Origin: an uncultured Mycoplasmatota bacterium
GTDB taxonomy: Bacteria; Bacillota_I; Bacilli_A; RF39; UBA660
Length of the DNA: 36,545 nt
Reading direction: 5' to 3'
NCBI GenBank assembly: GCA_900545005.1
Contig: UQXO01000013.1
Span: 1 to 36,545, forward strand
In this document: positions 1-8,195 of the stretch, piece by piece
Position numbering within the stretch: position 1 is the stretch's first letter
Layout of the letters: each line of letters begins with the position of its first letter
Translations under genes and position numbers: made by a program
The notes under the pieces: generated by a model
Told to the model about the DNA's origin: nothing
The model's database searches: none
Seen by the model: the letters and a program-made list of their open reading frames with translations, nothing else

Positions 1-2
1 AC

Positions 3-131
3 CCTTCTTTATGCATGCATGAATCTGAAAAAGTTTTCATTGCATCATTATGTTTAGGATATAAATATCCTAGACATCACTATTTATATTGGAAATTTTA
101 TTATTTTTACAAAATAAAAGACAAATAAGTA
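3..131 (+). CDS. C-terminal end of an unidentified protein (partial)
   Basis: An open frame enters from the left edge and stops at a TAA at 129-131. The 42 visible codons give a plausible protein end rich in Tyr, Lys and Phe (it contains SLCLGYKYPRHHYLY). The piece is too short to assign a family; the -ASLCLGY- stretch faintly recalls the end of nitroreductase-like proteins, but that is a guess. It is convergent with the minus-strand gene to its right, and a hairpin overlaps its stop codon. Confidence 0.4.
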
Positions 132-150
132 AAAATTCTACCTATTTGTC
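112..150 (-). terminator. Intrinsic terminator after the membrane-anchored hypothetical gene
   Basis: Read on the minus strand, GACAAATAGGTA pairs with TACTTATTTGTC (12 bp with one G-U, 7-nt loop) and is followed by TTTTATTTTG. A second perfect 8-bp hairpin (AGACTAAG/CTTAGTCT at 160-167 and 175-182) without a T-run lies between it and the stop codon of the gene it serves. Confidence 0.7.
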
Positions 151-187
151 AACAGTCTGAGACTAAGAAATTAACTTAGTCTTCTTA

Positions 188-1567
188 TCATATCTCATTA
201 TTTAATAAATCATCAGATATATCTTCTCTATCAAAAAGTCCTAAAATTTTTCCAATATTACTCTTCTTAAAAGCATCTAAAGTTTTATCCATCATCTCTT
301 TATCCTCTGTAGTCATCTCATTATAATCTAAAGCCTTACTTGTATCAATAACGGGAATACTTATCTTATTTGCGAGATTATAATCAAAGGCAACCGTTAA
401 ATCTGTCTTAAAGAATATAGCATCCATATTCATACTCATATCTAAAATACCATCCGTATAATCATTATGCTTATTAGCTTTATTACTAATCTTTCCATCT
501 AAACTAAATCCTAAGAAACTAAAGCGATAATCTAAAGTATTCTCTTTATCTTCTTTTTGATAATTTAAAGTCCCTACTAAAACCTCTTTAAAATAAATAG
601 TAGTCACTTGTTTATTATCACTCTTCGTACTTTCTACTCTAATCTTCTTTTCTGGTAAAGAAACACTCATCTTCTGATTATCTTTATTGTAATATAGATT
701 AACAAAAGTATTACTATTTCCTATCTCTAAAGCTTTAAACTTATTAAATAAACCATCGGTATAAATATTTATCTCCAAAACATCATTCCAAGACTTTAAC
801 TTTTCTTCAATACTATCCCTACTCTTAGCTAAATCATCACAATCTTTATCAGTTAAACAAACTCCTAAGTATAAATAATATCTACTATCATTCCCTAGTT
901 TCTCATAAATATTATTCAAAGTCTCTTTATCTATCTTATAAGTATATTTATTATAATCCTTAACTTCATCTTTAAAAGACCCTTTATTACGAAAAGTATT
1001 ATCCTTAGTAACAGCCTCTTCTAAAGCTTTCTCTAACTCTGCAATAGCCCTATCTAAAGAAACATTATTCTCATCAATATCCAAACTATTCTTTAGATTA
1101 CCATCATCAAGTTTTAAAAAACAAATTAAATCATTCTTATCCTTACAATCATACTCATCGATATTATATATATTTTTAAATAAATCATCACTAGCTACAT
1201 AATTTTTCTCTTTAGAATATAAATAAGTTCCATTTAAAATCTTCTTATTATCTTCTAAGACACTACCAGACACCTGTAAATTATCATTAACTTCATCCCA
1301 AATAACATTAACTTTAAAAGAATCCTTATCTAACCCTTCATCAAGAACACTACCTCCTAAAGTAATAGTAGTCCCTAGTTGCCAAGTCTTAGCATCATCA
1401 AATCCCATCTTCTCTAAAGAATTAAAAGTCCTCATGATACTTTGTTTTATCACATACTTAGGATTAGCCATCAAAGAGACGACACTAATACTTAAAAGTC
1501 CTAGGATAACAAGAATAATTAAACTAACCAAAACCCACTTATTTAGTTTTCTCTTTTTCTTCTTCAT
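188..1567 (-). CDS. Membrane-anchored extracytoplasmic hypothetical protein
   Basis: This 459-residue protein is not recognised. It has a short Lys/Arg-rich cytoplasmic start, a single hydrophobic segment at about residues 11-34 and a long, hydrophilic Asp/Lys/Asn-rich domain that should lie outside the cell. There is no lipobox cysteine after the membrane segment, so it is more likely a type II membrane protein than a lipoprotein. The external part alternates polar and hydrophobic residues, as in beta-rich domains, and contains a cluster of Cys around residues 141-149 and 237-244. The start follows an AGGTAGGG ribosome site. It is the last gene of its direction before the left edge and has its own terminator. 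No enzymatic motif was seen. Confidence 0.75.
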   Translation of the reverse strand: MKKKKRKLNKWVLVSLIILVILGLLSISVVSLMANPKYVIKQSIMRTFNSLEKMGFDDAKTWQLGTTITLGGSVLDEGLDKDSFKVNVIWDEVNDNLQVSGSVLEDNKKILNGTYLYSKEKNYVASDDLFKNIYNIDEYDCKDKNDLICFLKLDDGNLKNSLDIDENNVSLDRAIAELEKALEEAVTKDNTFRNKGSFKDEVKDYNKYTYKIDKETLNNIYEKLGNDSRYYLYLGVCLTDKDCDDLAKSRDSIEEKLKSWNDVLEINIYTDGLFNKFKALEIGNSNTFVNLYYNKDNQKMSVSLPEKKIRVESTKSDNKQVTTIYFKEVLVGTLNYQKEDKENTLDYRFSFLGFSLDGKISNKANKHNDYTDGILDMSMNMDAIFFKTDLTVAFDYNLANKISIPVIDTSKALDYNEMTTEDKEMMDKTLDAFKKSNIGKILGLFDREDISDDLLNNEI

Positions 1568-1627
1568 AAATACCCTACCTTAAGATTATCTTATCATTAA
1601 AATCTTTCTTTTACTAGTTATTTTCTG

Positions 1628-2560
1628 TTAATTTTTATTCTTCTCTTTATGTTTATTAACCAAATCTTTAATCTTCCGAAAATAATGATTAATTCCTGAT
1701 TTACTTATAGAATGTCCACTTTCCATGGTAACAATCTCCGCTAATTCTTGATAAGAAGTCTCAGGATATTTCTCACGATACATAATAACTTCCTGAATTT
1801 TCTCATCTAAAAGAGGTAATAAATCATGGTTTTTAAGATATGCTATATCCCGAAGTTGCTTAAGTCCCGTAATCGTCGTCTTCTCTTGATTAGCAATCTC
1901 ACAATTATTCAACCGATTTACCATATTCTTATGATCACGATAAATCCTAATATCCTCAAAGAAAAACATACTATTAATGGCTCCTAACATCTTTAAAGTA
2001 TCACTAATCATCTCTGCTTGTTTGATATATACCATATATCTTGTTTTTCTTTTCAATATCTTAGAAACAATATTAAATTCTTTAAGTAATTTAACTACAT
2101 AAGAAGCATCTGTCTTTCTAGGAACACTAAACTCCATATGATATCCACTAGTCTGAGGATTATTAATACTCCCCGTTGCCAAGAAAAGTCCCCGTAAAAA
2201 GGCTATTTTTTCTTCCTTAGTCGCTAAAAAATACTCCTCTGGTAATATAGCATGCCCATCTTTATAAATATTAAGCCTTTCTAAGACCGACATAATCTTA
2301 TTATTATAAACTAAAATATATAACTGATGAACTCTAAAGCGTCTTTGAACCCTAACTGTTATTTGGGGTCTTATTTGAAAACACATCTTCATCAGTTTAT
2401 ATATTCTTCTTGCCACACTAGCATTTTCAATATTTAAGATTATTTCTTTGCTCGTAATTTCGCCATCAAACCGAATAAATCCCGAAACTTCTGCTAAAGC
2501 TTCAACTATATCCGTCTCTAGATGGGCTATCTCTTCCTTCACTCTTATTGTATATGTCAT
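1628..2560 (-). CDS. whiA: WhiA, DNA-binding regulator linked to cell division and sporulation
   Basis: WhiA combines a LAGLIDADG-homing-endonuclease-like domain with a C-terminal helix-turn-helix. It controls sporulation septation in actinomycetes and affects FtsZ-dependent division in Bacillus (YvcL). The 310 residues match the family length (B. subtilis about 316). The N-terminal part has the paired homing-endonuclease-like half (FLRGLFLATGSINNPQ around residue 120), and the C-terminal HTH includes YPETSYQELAEIV and SGINHYFRKI. I place the start at the ATG at 2560, because AGGAG lies 5 nt upstream; a frame 7 codons longer has no ribosome site. The usual neighbours yvcJ and yvcK are absent, and whiA appears to be transcribed alone from the promoter at 2593-2598. 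Confidence 0.93.
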   Translation of the reverse strand: MTYTIRVKEEIAHLETDIVEALAEVSGFIRFDGEITSKEIILNIENASVARRIYKLMKMCFQIRPQITVRVQRRFRVHQLYILVYNNKIMSVLERLNIYKDGHAILPEEYFLATKEEKIAFLRGLFLATGSINNPQTSGYHMEFSVPRKTDASYVVKLLKEFNIVSKILKRKTRYMVYIKQAEMISDTLKMLGAINSMFFFEDIRIYRDHKNMVNRLNNCEIANQEKTTITGLKQLRDIAYLKNHDLLPLLDEKIQEVIMYREKYPETSYQELAEIVTMESGHSISKSGINHYFRKIKDLVNKHKEKNKN

Positions 2561-2592
2561 AAAAACTCCTAAACTTTTCATTTTTCTTTCTT

Positions 2593-2601
2593 ATTATACC
2601 A
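2593..2601 (-). promoter_or_regulatory. Extended -10 promoter of whiA
   Basis: On the minus strand the sequence is TGG TATAAT, a perfect -10 with a TGn extension. A weak -35 (TTAAAA) lies 16 nt upstream. Predicted transcription starts about 26 nt before the WhiA ATG. Confidence 0.65.
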
Positions 2602-2673
2602 AAACTTATCTCTTTTTTAAGCCATATTTAATCTTTAGCCTTATTTTCTTATCTAAAATCCCAATTTACTCTT

Positions 2674-2702
2674 TTGACCTTTTTAAGTAGTAATGATATC
2701 CT
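2674..2702 (+). promoter_or_regulatory. Plus-strand promoter of the small-RNA candidate
   Basis: -35 TTGACC (5 of 6) at 2674-2679, a 17-nt spacer, and an extended -10 TGA TATCCT at 2697-2702. The predicted start is about position 2709, immediately before the first strand of the long-range stem at 2710. Confidence 0.65.
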
Positions 2703-2708
2703 ACCAAT

Positions 2709-2857
2709 CGATGCGAGCCAATATAAGTTATATTCATAAAATTTACCCCATTTATAACTAATAATCAATAATATAACTTCTATATTTTTCTTATTCTAAT
2801 ACCTTACTTCCGCTCGCATCAAAAAACTATTCAAGATACTCCTTGAATAGTTTTTTC
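2709..2857 (+). ncRNA. Candidate structured small RNA (about 150 nt)
   Basis: No plus-strand protein is encoded here, yet the stretch has a strong promoter, a closed secondary structure and a terminator, all in register. The ends pair: GATGCGAGC (2710-2718) with GCTCGCATC (2812-2820), 9 bp. Inside, AAGTTATATT (2725-2734) pairs with AATATAACTT (2770-2779), 10 bp. The part left unpaired carries C-rich stretches (TTTACCCC and CCTTACTTCC) that are complementary to ribosome-binding sites, as in C-rich regulatory RNAs of Gram-positive bacteria. The outer stem is followed directly by an intrinsic terminator. It is not recognisable as 6S RNA, SRP RNA, tmRNA or RNase P RNA. Existence is inferred from these signals only. 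Confidence 0.5.
2821..2856. terminator. Bidirectional intrinsic terminator
   Basis: AAAAAACTATTCAAG (2821-2835) pairs perfectly with CTTGAATAGTTTTTT (2842-2856), with a 6-nt loop. It has a T-run in both directions, so it can end the minus-strand ftsE-ftsX-M23 operon and the plus-strand small-RNA candidate. Confidence 0.85.
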
Positions 2858-4090
2858 TTACCTTGAATACCAGAAGACACCCGTCTTTGGATATCCTGGT
2901 GGCTCGATAGAATTTGCAATGAAGGTTGACCATCTAGAGTAACCATTCGCTCCACCACCTAAATAATATCCTTTAGAAATACCAAAATGCAAATGAGTAC
3001 CTGTCGTACAACGGTCATAACCACCGTTTTTAGAAGCCGTCGAGCCGCCACCAACAGTTCCAATCACTGTATTAACGGTAACTTTATCTCCAACTTTAAC
3101 ATTAATTGTCAAAAGATGACCATATTGTGTCGTATAAGCCTTACCATTAACATTGTTATGAATGTAAACAATATTTCCTCCACAAGTGCTTCTCCTAGTT
3201 AAGGCTGCTACCGTTCCAGCAGCGGCAGCATAGACAGGTGTTCCCTCTTTATTGCCCCCAATATCATGAGCATTATGAAAAGTACTTGTCCCTAGAATAG
3301 AGCCACGATATCCCCAACGGGAATTAATACGCCCTTTAACTACCGGTTTTAACCAACCCGTTGAAGCCGCTACACTAACACAAGAAGAAAGTAACTGGGT
3401 TTCACTACTACAAACAGTTTTATAGTAATCAATTAAAGCTTGTTGATTCTTAATCTGAGAATTAATATCTTCATTGATATCATTAATACTATCAAGTTCA
3501 TCATTTAATTTGGAAATAGCTTTTGAAGTCGCATCAATTTTATTATCAAGTTCGACATTCTTATTGGCTAAATCCACTTTTAACTGTTCATTGGCCTTGA
3601 TTAACTTATCTAAAGTATCAATTTTATCTTTATAATATTCACTTATCTGAGATACTGCTTGGGCACGCATAATAAAGTCTGTTGGCGTAGAAGCTCCCAT
3701 AATATACTCAATAAATTCATTATTATTATTACTTAACTGATAATACTTTAAGACCTCATTAATATCAGTCTTAGCTTTCTCAATATCGCTATTACTCTTC
3801 GTAATCTTTTCTTCCGCATCCACTACATCTTGAGCAATTTGTTCCTGCTCTTTCCTTGCATTTTCAACATCTTGTTTATTTTTATTAATCTGACTTTGAG
3901 TTTGCTTTTTATTCTTCTCCGCATCCGTTTTCTGTTTCTTTAAAGCTTCCAACTCTTTTCTTAACCCGGCTATAGTAGTTGCCTTACTATTATTTGAGGC
4001 TGCCATAACACTAAAAGGTTCAACAAAATAAGGAATTAATAACAAAATACTCAAAATAATTCTAAAACTATAATTAATAACTTTTTTCAT
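2858..4090 (-). CDS. Secreted coiled-coil M23 peptidoglycan endopeptidase, FtsEX partner
   Basis: The 410-residue protein has a signal peptide (about residues 1-30), a long coiled coil rich in Lys/Glu/Asn/Gln (about 38-222) and a C-terminal M23 (LytM) domain (about 248-400). All metal and catalytic positions are present: H272 and D276 in HNAHD, H325 in YGH, and H366 and H368 in HLH. It therefore looks like an active endopeptidase, unlike E. coli EnvC, which has lost its zinc ligands. The coiled-coil-plus-hydrolase layout matches EnvC and PcsB/CwlO-type proteins, which are switched on by the FtsEX ABC complex at division. Its ATG shares one base with the ftsX stop (TAATG), so the three genes are translationally coupled. 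The substrate is inferred to be peptide cross-links in septal murein. Confidence 0.88.
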   Translation of the reverse strand: MKKVINYSFRIILSILLLIPYFVEPFSVMAASNNSKATTIAGLRKELEALKKQKTDAEKNKKQTQSQINKNKQDVENARKEQEQIAQDVVDAEEKITKSNSDIEKAKTDINEVLKYYQLSNNNNEFIEYIMGASTPTDFIMRAQAVSQISEYYKDKIDTLDKLIKANEQLKVDLANKNVELDNKIDATSKAISKLNDELDSINDINEDINSQIKNQQALIDYYKTVCSSETQLLSSCVSVAASTGWLKPVVKGRINSRWGYRGSILGTSTFHNAHDIGGNKEGTPVYAAAAGTVAALTRRSTCGGNIVYIHNNVNGKAYTTQYGHLLTINVKVGDKVTVNTVIGTVGGGSTASKNGGYDRCTTGTHLHFGISKGYYLGGGANGYSRWSTFIANSIEPPGYPKTGVFWYSR

Positions 4091-4983
4091 TAAATCTTCA
4101 AATACTTTCTAACGGCGCGGTTACTACCAAACATCCCGACAACACCCCCAACAACTACCAAGATAATTGAAACAAACCATACTAAGTTACTTGGCTTAAT
4201 AAGCTCAATAACATGGGAGAATAGATAACCATCAAAATGTTCGTAGAATAAAATATACCCATAGACCGTAATTATTATCGGAATAATCGCTCCGATAACC
4301 CCAAGAATAAAGCCCTCAATGATAAATGGCTGTTTAATAGCAAAATTACTTGTTCCCACTAAACGCATAATTTCAATTTCATTTTTACGTGAAAAAATTG
4401 TTAGTTTAATAGTATTACTTATCAAGAAAGCTGTTACTAAAATAAGGGCTAAAACAATGACAATTGTTACTTTCGAAACAACATCAAACATTAAGATCAT
4501 CTTATCAACTGTATCTTCCCCATATTTAGCAGACTTAACACCATCCATATTTCTGATACTACTAGCCACATAACTAAGACTTTTTATATCTTTAACCTTA
4601 ACAACAATAGAATCTAAAAGAGGATTAGTATCTAAATAACTTAAAGTCGTTCCTAGTTCACTACTCGTACTAGCCATTTCCTCTTTCCACTCATCTTTGG
4701 ATTTATAAATATAAGAATCATAATTATCTAAAGACTTAATACCTTCAATAACTTTGTCTTTCTCCTCTGCCGTTACATCCTCATTAAGATAAACAACTAC
4801 TGTCAAAGTATCTTCCAAATTCTTAGTAAAATGGTCGATATTAGCACTTATAACAATTGACAACGCCACTAAAACTAAAGTAATTGTTATACACGTAATA
4901 GACGCTATCGAAAGACTAAAATTTCTTAAAACACTTCGAAAAGCATCCCGAAAATTTCTAATTAATATTCTAATTAATCGCAT
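4090..4983 (-). CDS. ftsX: Cell-division ABC transporter-like membrane protein FtsX
   Basis: FtsX is the membrane half of the FtsEX complex, which passes ATP hydrolysis across the membrane to a murein hydrolase rather than transporting a solute. The 297 residues show one membrane segment near residues 22-48, an extracellular loop (about 50-165) and three C-terminal segments (about 172-192, 223-247 and 268-287), the standard FtsX topology. The C-terminal part has the family phrase IEIMRLVGTSNFAIKQPFIIEG. The gene begins inside the end of ftsE (14-nt overlap) and its stop overlaps the start of the M23 gene, so the three products are made together. Confidence 0.95.
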   Translation of the reverse strand: MRLIRILIRNFRDAFRSVLRNFSLSIASITCITITLVLVALSIVISANIDHFTKNLEDTLTVVVYLNEDVTAEEKDKVIEGIKSLDNYDSYIYKSKDEWKEEMASTSSELGTTLSYLDTNPLLDSIVVKVKDIKSLSYVASSIRNMDGVKSAKYGEDTVDKMILMFDVVSKVTIVIVLALILVTAFLISNTIKLTIFSRKNEIEIMRLVGTSNFAIKQPFIIEGFILGVIGAIIPIIITVYGYILFYEHFDGYLFSHVIELIKPSNLVWFVSIILVVVGGVVGMFGSNRAVRKYLKI

Positions 4984-5671
4984 TAACCTTATAACCTCCT
5001 TTTTCTATATCACTAACCTTAACTCCAGCATCAATCATTACTACTCTTTGTTTCATCCGATTAACAATATCTCGGTCATGAGTAGCCATAACCACCGTTG
5101 TCCCCAAATCCTTATTAATCCCATAAATAACCTTCATAATTTCTTTGGAAGTCTCGGGGTCCAAATTACCAGTCGGTTCATCACAGATAAGTAGCTTAGG
5201 TTCATTAACAATGGCTCTGGCTATACAAACACGCTGTTGCTCGCCACCTGATAACTCTCTTGGCATACTACGAGCTTTTTCTTTTAATCCAACCCGTTCT
5301 AAAGCATCCATCACTTTCGGTTTAATTTCACTTTTCTTAAGACCAATACATTCTAATCCAAAAGCCACATTCTCATAAACAGTTAACTTCGGTAATAGTT
5401 TAAAATCTTGAAAAACTACTCCTAACTTTCGACGCAACTTATAAACCTTACCATTTCTTAATTTACCAACATTGATGCCCCCAACATAAACTTCTCCCTC
5501 CGTTGGTCTTTCTTCTCGATAAAGCATTTTAATTAAAGTTGACTTTCCACATGCTGTCGGTCCAATTATAAAAACAAATTCGCCTTTTTTAATACTAAGA
5601 TTAATATTAGCTAGAGCTGTAACGCCATTCTTATATACTTTCGAACAATTTCTTACTTCTATAAACTTCAC
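4970..5671 (-). CDS. ftsE: Cell-division ATP-binding protein FtsE
   Basis: This 233-residue ABC ATPase is the cytoplasmic partner of FtsX. Walker A is GPTACGKST (residues 37-45); the usual Gly of the GAGKST core is Cys here, a mild departure that keeps the GKST. The ABC signature LSGGEQQRV is at 140-148, Walker B LLICDEPTG at 160-168, and the switch His is in VVMATHDRDI. The start is a GTG at 5671 preceded by AAGGTGG with 6-7 nt spacing. It is the first gene of the three-gene division operon, downstream of an extended -10 promoter. Confidence 0.95.
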   Translation of the reverse strand: MKFIEVRNCSKVYKNGVTALANINLSIKKGEFVFIIGPTACGKSTLIKMLYREERPTEGEVYVGGINVGKLRNGKVYKLRRKLGVVFQDFKLLPKLTVYENVAFGLECIGLKKSEIKPKVMDALERVGLKEKARSMPRELSGGEQQRVCIARAIVNEPKLLICDEPTGNLDPETSKEIMKVIYGINKDLGTTVVMATHDRDIVNRMKQRVVMIDAGVKVSDIEKGGYKVNAIN

Positions 5672-5696
5672 TTATTACCACCTTACTATCAGTATC

Positions 5697-5705
5697 ACTA
5701 TAACA
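5697..5705 (-). promoter_or_regulatory. Extended -10 promoter of the ftsE-ftsX-M23 operon
   Basis: The minus strand reads TGT TATAGT. No good -35 is seen. It lies about 25 nt before the ftsE GTG, leaving room for a short leader with the AAGGTGG site. Confidence 0.5.
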
Positions 5706-5707
5706 CA

Positions 5708-5746
5708 AAATCCTAAAAAATAAAAGAAGTTACTTAACTAACCTCT
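5708..5746 (-). terminator. Probable terminator of the yitT/serine-hydrolase operon
   Basis: On the minus strand AAAGAAG pairs with CTTCTTT around a 15-nt loop and is followed by TATTTTTT. The hairpin covers the stop codon of the serine-hydrolase gene and ends just before the ftsE promoter. Confidence 0.5.
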
Positions 5747-6813
5747 TCTTTCAAATATTCATCAATTATTAAATTTAATCTACTTAAAAGATACTTCACC
5801 TGTCTAACCGGTTCCTTATCATAAGCCTTATTAGCGCCCACTACCACTAAAATCGGATGACTTTCAAACAAAATACCACTCTCAATTGTCACATCATCCG
5901 TAAATCCTTCTTTAGTAGCACTAAAAGTCTTAGGTCTTGTCTCTTTCAAATAATTATATATATTCTCCGATAAAAGATTCAAATATTCTCTTCCATACTC
6001 TTCATCTTCTAAACTAAAATTATATATCTCTTGCCAAATAATAGCTAAACTTCTTAAATCCGTAAGCCCCCAAGGATTAGCATATGTAAGATGTAATCTC
6101 TTAACTCCTAAATTATCAAGCATCGCATTGTAATCAAGAACCCCAAATCTCCCATGCAACATCTTATAAGCCGTATTATCACTATAGACAATCGTATCTC
6201 TAATTAAATCTCGAACTTTATACATCGTTCCAAACTCACTATTCTTAACAACTCCTGTCCCATCATTATAATACCTGGCTAAATAAGGGATCTCTTCCTC
6301 TAAATCAATCTTTTCCTCACTAGCAGCTTCATATAAATAAAGACAATAAGCCGCTTTTATTGAACTAGCAGCTTGATAAATAGTATCTACATTATAAGCA
6401 ATACTCCCACCATTTACTAAATCTAAAAGATAAAAAGAACTAGCTCCTTTATAAGAATTAACTGTACTCTTTATGACATTCAAAACCCCAAAAGAAACCT
6501 GATAATCTGTGTTATAAGTATCTATAACATTTCTCTTATAATAAATATCCTTTATCGGAATATTACTCTTCTTATAACTATCCTCTTCTACTTCTAAAGA
6601 CTCTTTCTCTTTTGTATTAACATCTTCAATAATCCCCTTATTCATTAATATCTCTTTATTCTTTGTAAAATAATCATCTTCTAAAAGATTCTCATCAATC
6701 TTAAAGCCATAATTATTATCTAAATAAACATTAATACACTTAGCTCCCAAAATAAAAGTAATCAACACTACCCCTACTATAAAGGTAAGACTCATCATTA
6801 TTCTTTTTACCAT
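5734..6813 (-). CDS. Membrane-anchored serine hydrolase of the class A beta-lactamase fold
   Basis: The 359 residues begin with one membrane segment (about 5-25), then a linker and a beta-lactamase/transpeptidase-like domain from about residue 105. Active-site motifs are visible: SxxK as S150-S-I-K153, and the SDN loop as S211-D-N213. The third motif is KEG at 301-303 instead of KTG or KSG. The long anchor and unusual third motif make it more like a cell-wall-associated serine hydrolase than a resistance beta-lactamase. The gene follows yitT by 8 nt with an AGGA ribosome site and shares its transcript. The true substrate is unknown. Confidence 0.8.
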   Translation of the reverse strand: MVKRIMMSLTFIVGVVLITFILGAKCINVYLDNNYGFKIDENLLEDDYFTKNKEILMNKGIIEDVNTKEKESLEVEEDSYKKSNIPIKDIYYKRNVIDTYNTDYQVSFGVLNVIKSTVNSYKGASSFYLLDLVNGGSIAYNVDTIYQAASSIKAAYCLYLYEAASEEKIDLEEEIPYLARYYNDGTGVVKNSEFGTMYKVRDLIRDTIVYSDNTAYKMLHGRFGVLDYNAMLDNLGVKRLHLTYANPWGLTDLRSLAIIWQEIYNFSLEDEEYGREYLNLLSENIYNYLKETRPKTFSATKEGFTDDVTIESGILFESHPILVVVGANKAYDKEPVRQVKYLLSRLNLIIDEYLKEEVS

Positions 6814-6821
6814 AAATTATC

Positions 6822-7709
6822 CTAATCTAACAAGCTATTCTTTTTCTTCTGACCACCTGTTACTTCATAACAATCACTAACGACAATAAAAGCATCTTTA
6901 TCTAAAAGAAGTATCTCTTCTTTAAAGACATTATACATCCTCGTTGGTACCACAACCATAAGAATTTTCCGCTTCTGAAACAAAAATCCTCCCGTGGCAT
7001 CTAAAATAGTCACCCCTGTATGCATTGTATCGATAACATAATCTTCAATCTGTTTATATTTTTTACTAGATACCAGAAACATCTTACTACTAGAAATACC
7101 AATCAATATCTTATCCACAATATTAGTCGAAATAATAAGGATTATAATCGAATAAATAACACTAGATACCCCAAAAACAATAGCTCCTAAAAGAACAATA
7201 ATGGTATTCATCAAAAGATTAGCATTACCCTCCGTTAAATGCTGATATTTATTTAGTATCTTCATAATAATATCACTACCACCAGTTGTATAACCACTCT
7301 TGTAAACTAAACCACTACCAAGTCCTAGTAAAGCCCCCGCTATAATAAGCGTAATAATGGTATTAGAAAAAACAAAATACGGACTAATAAACGCACAAAA
7401 AGGTTTTAAAAATTCCAATAACAAAGGATACATAATCGCTCCAATGACACTATTATAAGTAATATCTTTATCCAAAGTAAAATAAGATAAAATAACTAAG
7501 AAAATACTACTTCCAAAGATAAAATAAGCTGGCTCCAGACCACATAAATAATTTAAAATCGTAGCAACTCCCGTCATCCCCCCAACATTAAACTTGTTAG
7601 GATACACAAAAACATTATAATTAAAAGCTAAAATCACTAACCCTAATAAAAAGATAAATAAGTTCTTTAAATTTTCCTTATCCCTAAATCTATTAATAAC
7701 CGTTCTCAT
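6822..7709 (-). CDS. YitT family membrane protein (DUF161 plus DUF2179)
   Basis: The 295 residues contain about five hydrophobic segments (15-31, 50-73, 86-105, 112-134, 163-193), matching the YitT repeat region, and a C-terminal soluble DUF2179 domain (about 205-285, with TGVTILDATGGF). The family is common in Bacillota; its transported substrate is not established. The YTTGGSDIIMKILNKY phrase is characteristic. The start has an AGGTGG site a few bases upstream. It is divergent from gerQ across 72 bp and co-directional with the serine hydrolase after it. Confidence 0.88.
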   Translation of the reverse strand: MRTVINRFRDKENLKNLFIFLLGLVILAFNYNVFVYPNKFNVGGMTGVATILNYLCGLEPAYFIFGSSIFLVILSYFTLDKDITYNSVIGAIMYPLLLEFLKPFCAFISPYFVFSNTIITLIIAGALLGLGSGLVYKSGYTTGGSDIIMKILNKYQHLTEGNANLLMNTIIVLLGAIVFGVSSVIYSIIILIISTNIVDKILIGISSSKMFLVSSKKYKQIEDYVIDTMHTGVTILDATGGFLFQKRKILMVVVPTRMYNVFKEEILLLDKDAFIVVSDCYEVTGGQKKKNSLLD

Positions 7710-7781
7710 ATTCCACCTACTATAATAATGATACTATATTTTTAGTTTTTTGCATATAGTTAGTGAGGTGAAAATTTTAAA
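7710..7781. promoter_or_regulatory. Divergent promoter region of yitT and gerQ
   Basis: This 72-bp region holds a plus-strand TATAAT at 7721-7726 and several other TATA-type hexamers, including CATATAGT at 7753-7760. The last resembles the sigma-E -10 (CATACAnT), but it lies so close to the gerQ ribosome site GAGGTG (7765-7770) that a start there would cut into it. Which hexamer is used cannot be decided from sequence. Confidence 0.35.
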
Positions 7782-8195
7782 ATGAATGGAACATATTATC
7801 AAAATCCCACTTTTCCAACCAACCAAAACAACTATGATGTCAATATGAATAATCCTGGTAATATCGCAAATAATACTTCTTCCAACACTCCAGGCAACTT
7901 TAATCAACCTAACTATTCAAGTGGAACAACTCTTCCCATGGAACAAAGTTATATTGAAAATATCTTAAGATTAAACAAAGGTAAAATGGTCAAAGCCTAT
8001 GTCAGTTTTCCTGACTCAACCGAATGGCGCAACAAAATATTTGCGGGTCGTATCGAAGAAGCTGGTCGTGATCACTTAATCATCAGTAATCCCCAAACTG
8101 GCGAATGGGACCTTATCTTAATGATTTATCTTAACTATGTCACTTTTGATGAACGTATCAACTATAATCATAGCTATTCTGAAAAAAACTTCTAA
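7782..8195 (+). CDS. gerQ: Spore coat protein GerQ
   Basis: GerQ is an inner-coat protein that is cross-linked by transglutaminase and holds the cortex-lytic enzyme CwlJ in place for germination. The first 50 residues of this 137-residue protein are Asn/Pro/Gln/Ser-rich and variable. The conserved domain starts at about residue 52 with MEQSYIENILRLNKGK and continues through AGRDHLIISNPQTGEWDL to the NYVTFDE end, matching B. subtilis GerQ closely. The ribosome site GAGGTG lies 11 nt before the ATG. It is the clearest evidence here that the organism makes endospores. The 3' end overlaps the convergent hydrolase gene by 4 nt inside a shared terminator hairpin. Confidence 0.95.
   Translation: MNGTYYQNPTFPTNQNNYDVNMNNPGNIANNTSSNTPGNFNQPNYSSGTTLPMEQSYIENILRLNKGKMVKAYVSFPDSTEWRNKIFAGRIEEAGRDHLIISNPQTGEWDLILMIYLNYVTFDERINYNHSYSEKNF

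Noticed and set aside
2666..2737. Minus-strand 23-codon frame (MNITYIGSHRLVGYHYYLKR...) upstream of whiA
   Set aside because: It has only a poor GGGG ribosome site, no promoter of its own that I could see, no known similarity, and it lies antisense to the small-RNA candidate. I considered a peptide or toxin, but it is not hydrophobic.
7753..7760. Sigma-E-like -10 CATATAGT before gerQ
   Set aside because: A transcript from it would start inside the GAGGTG ribosome site, and the ATATT upstream is 12 nt away, shorter than normal for sigma-E.
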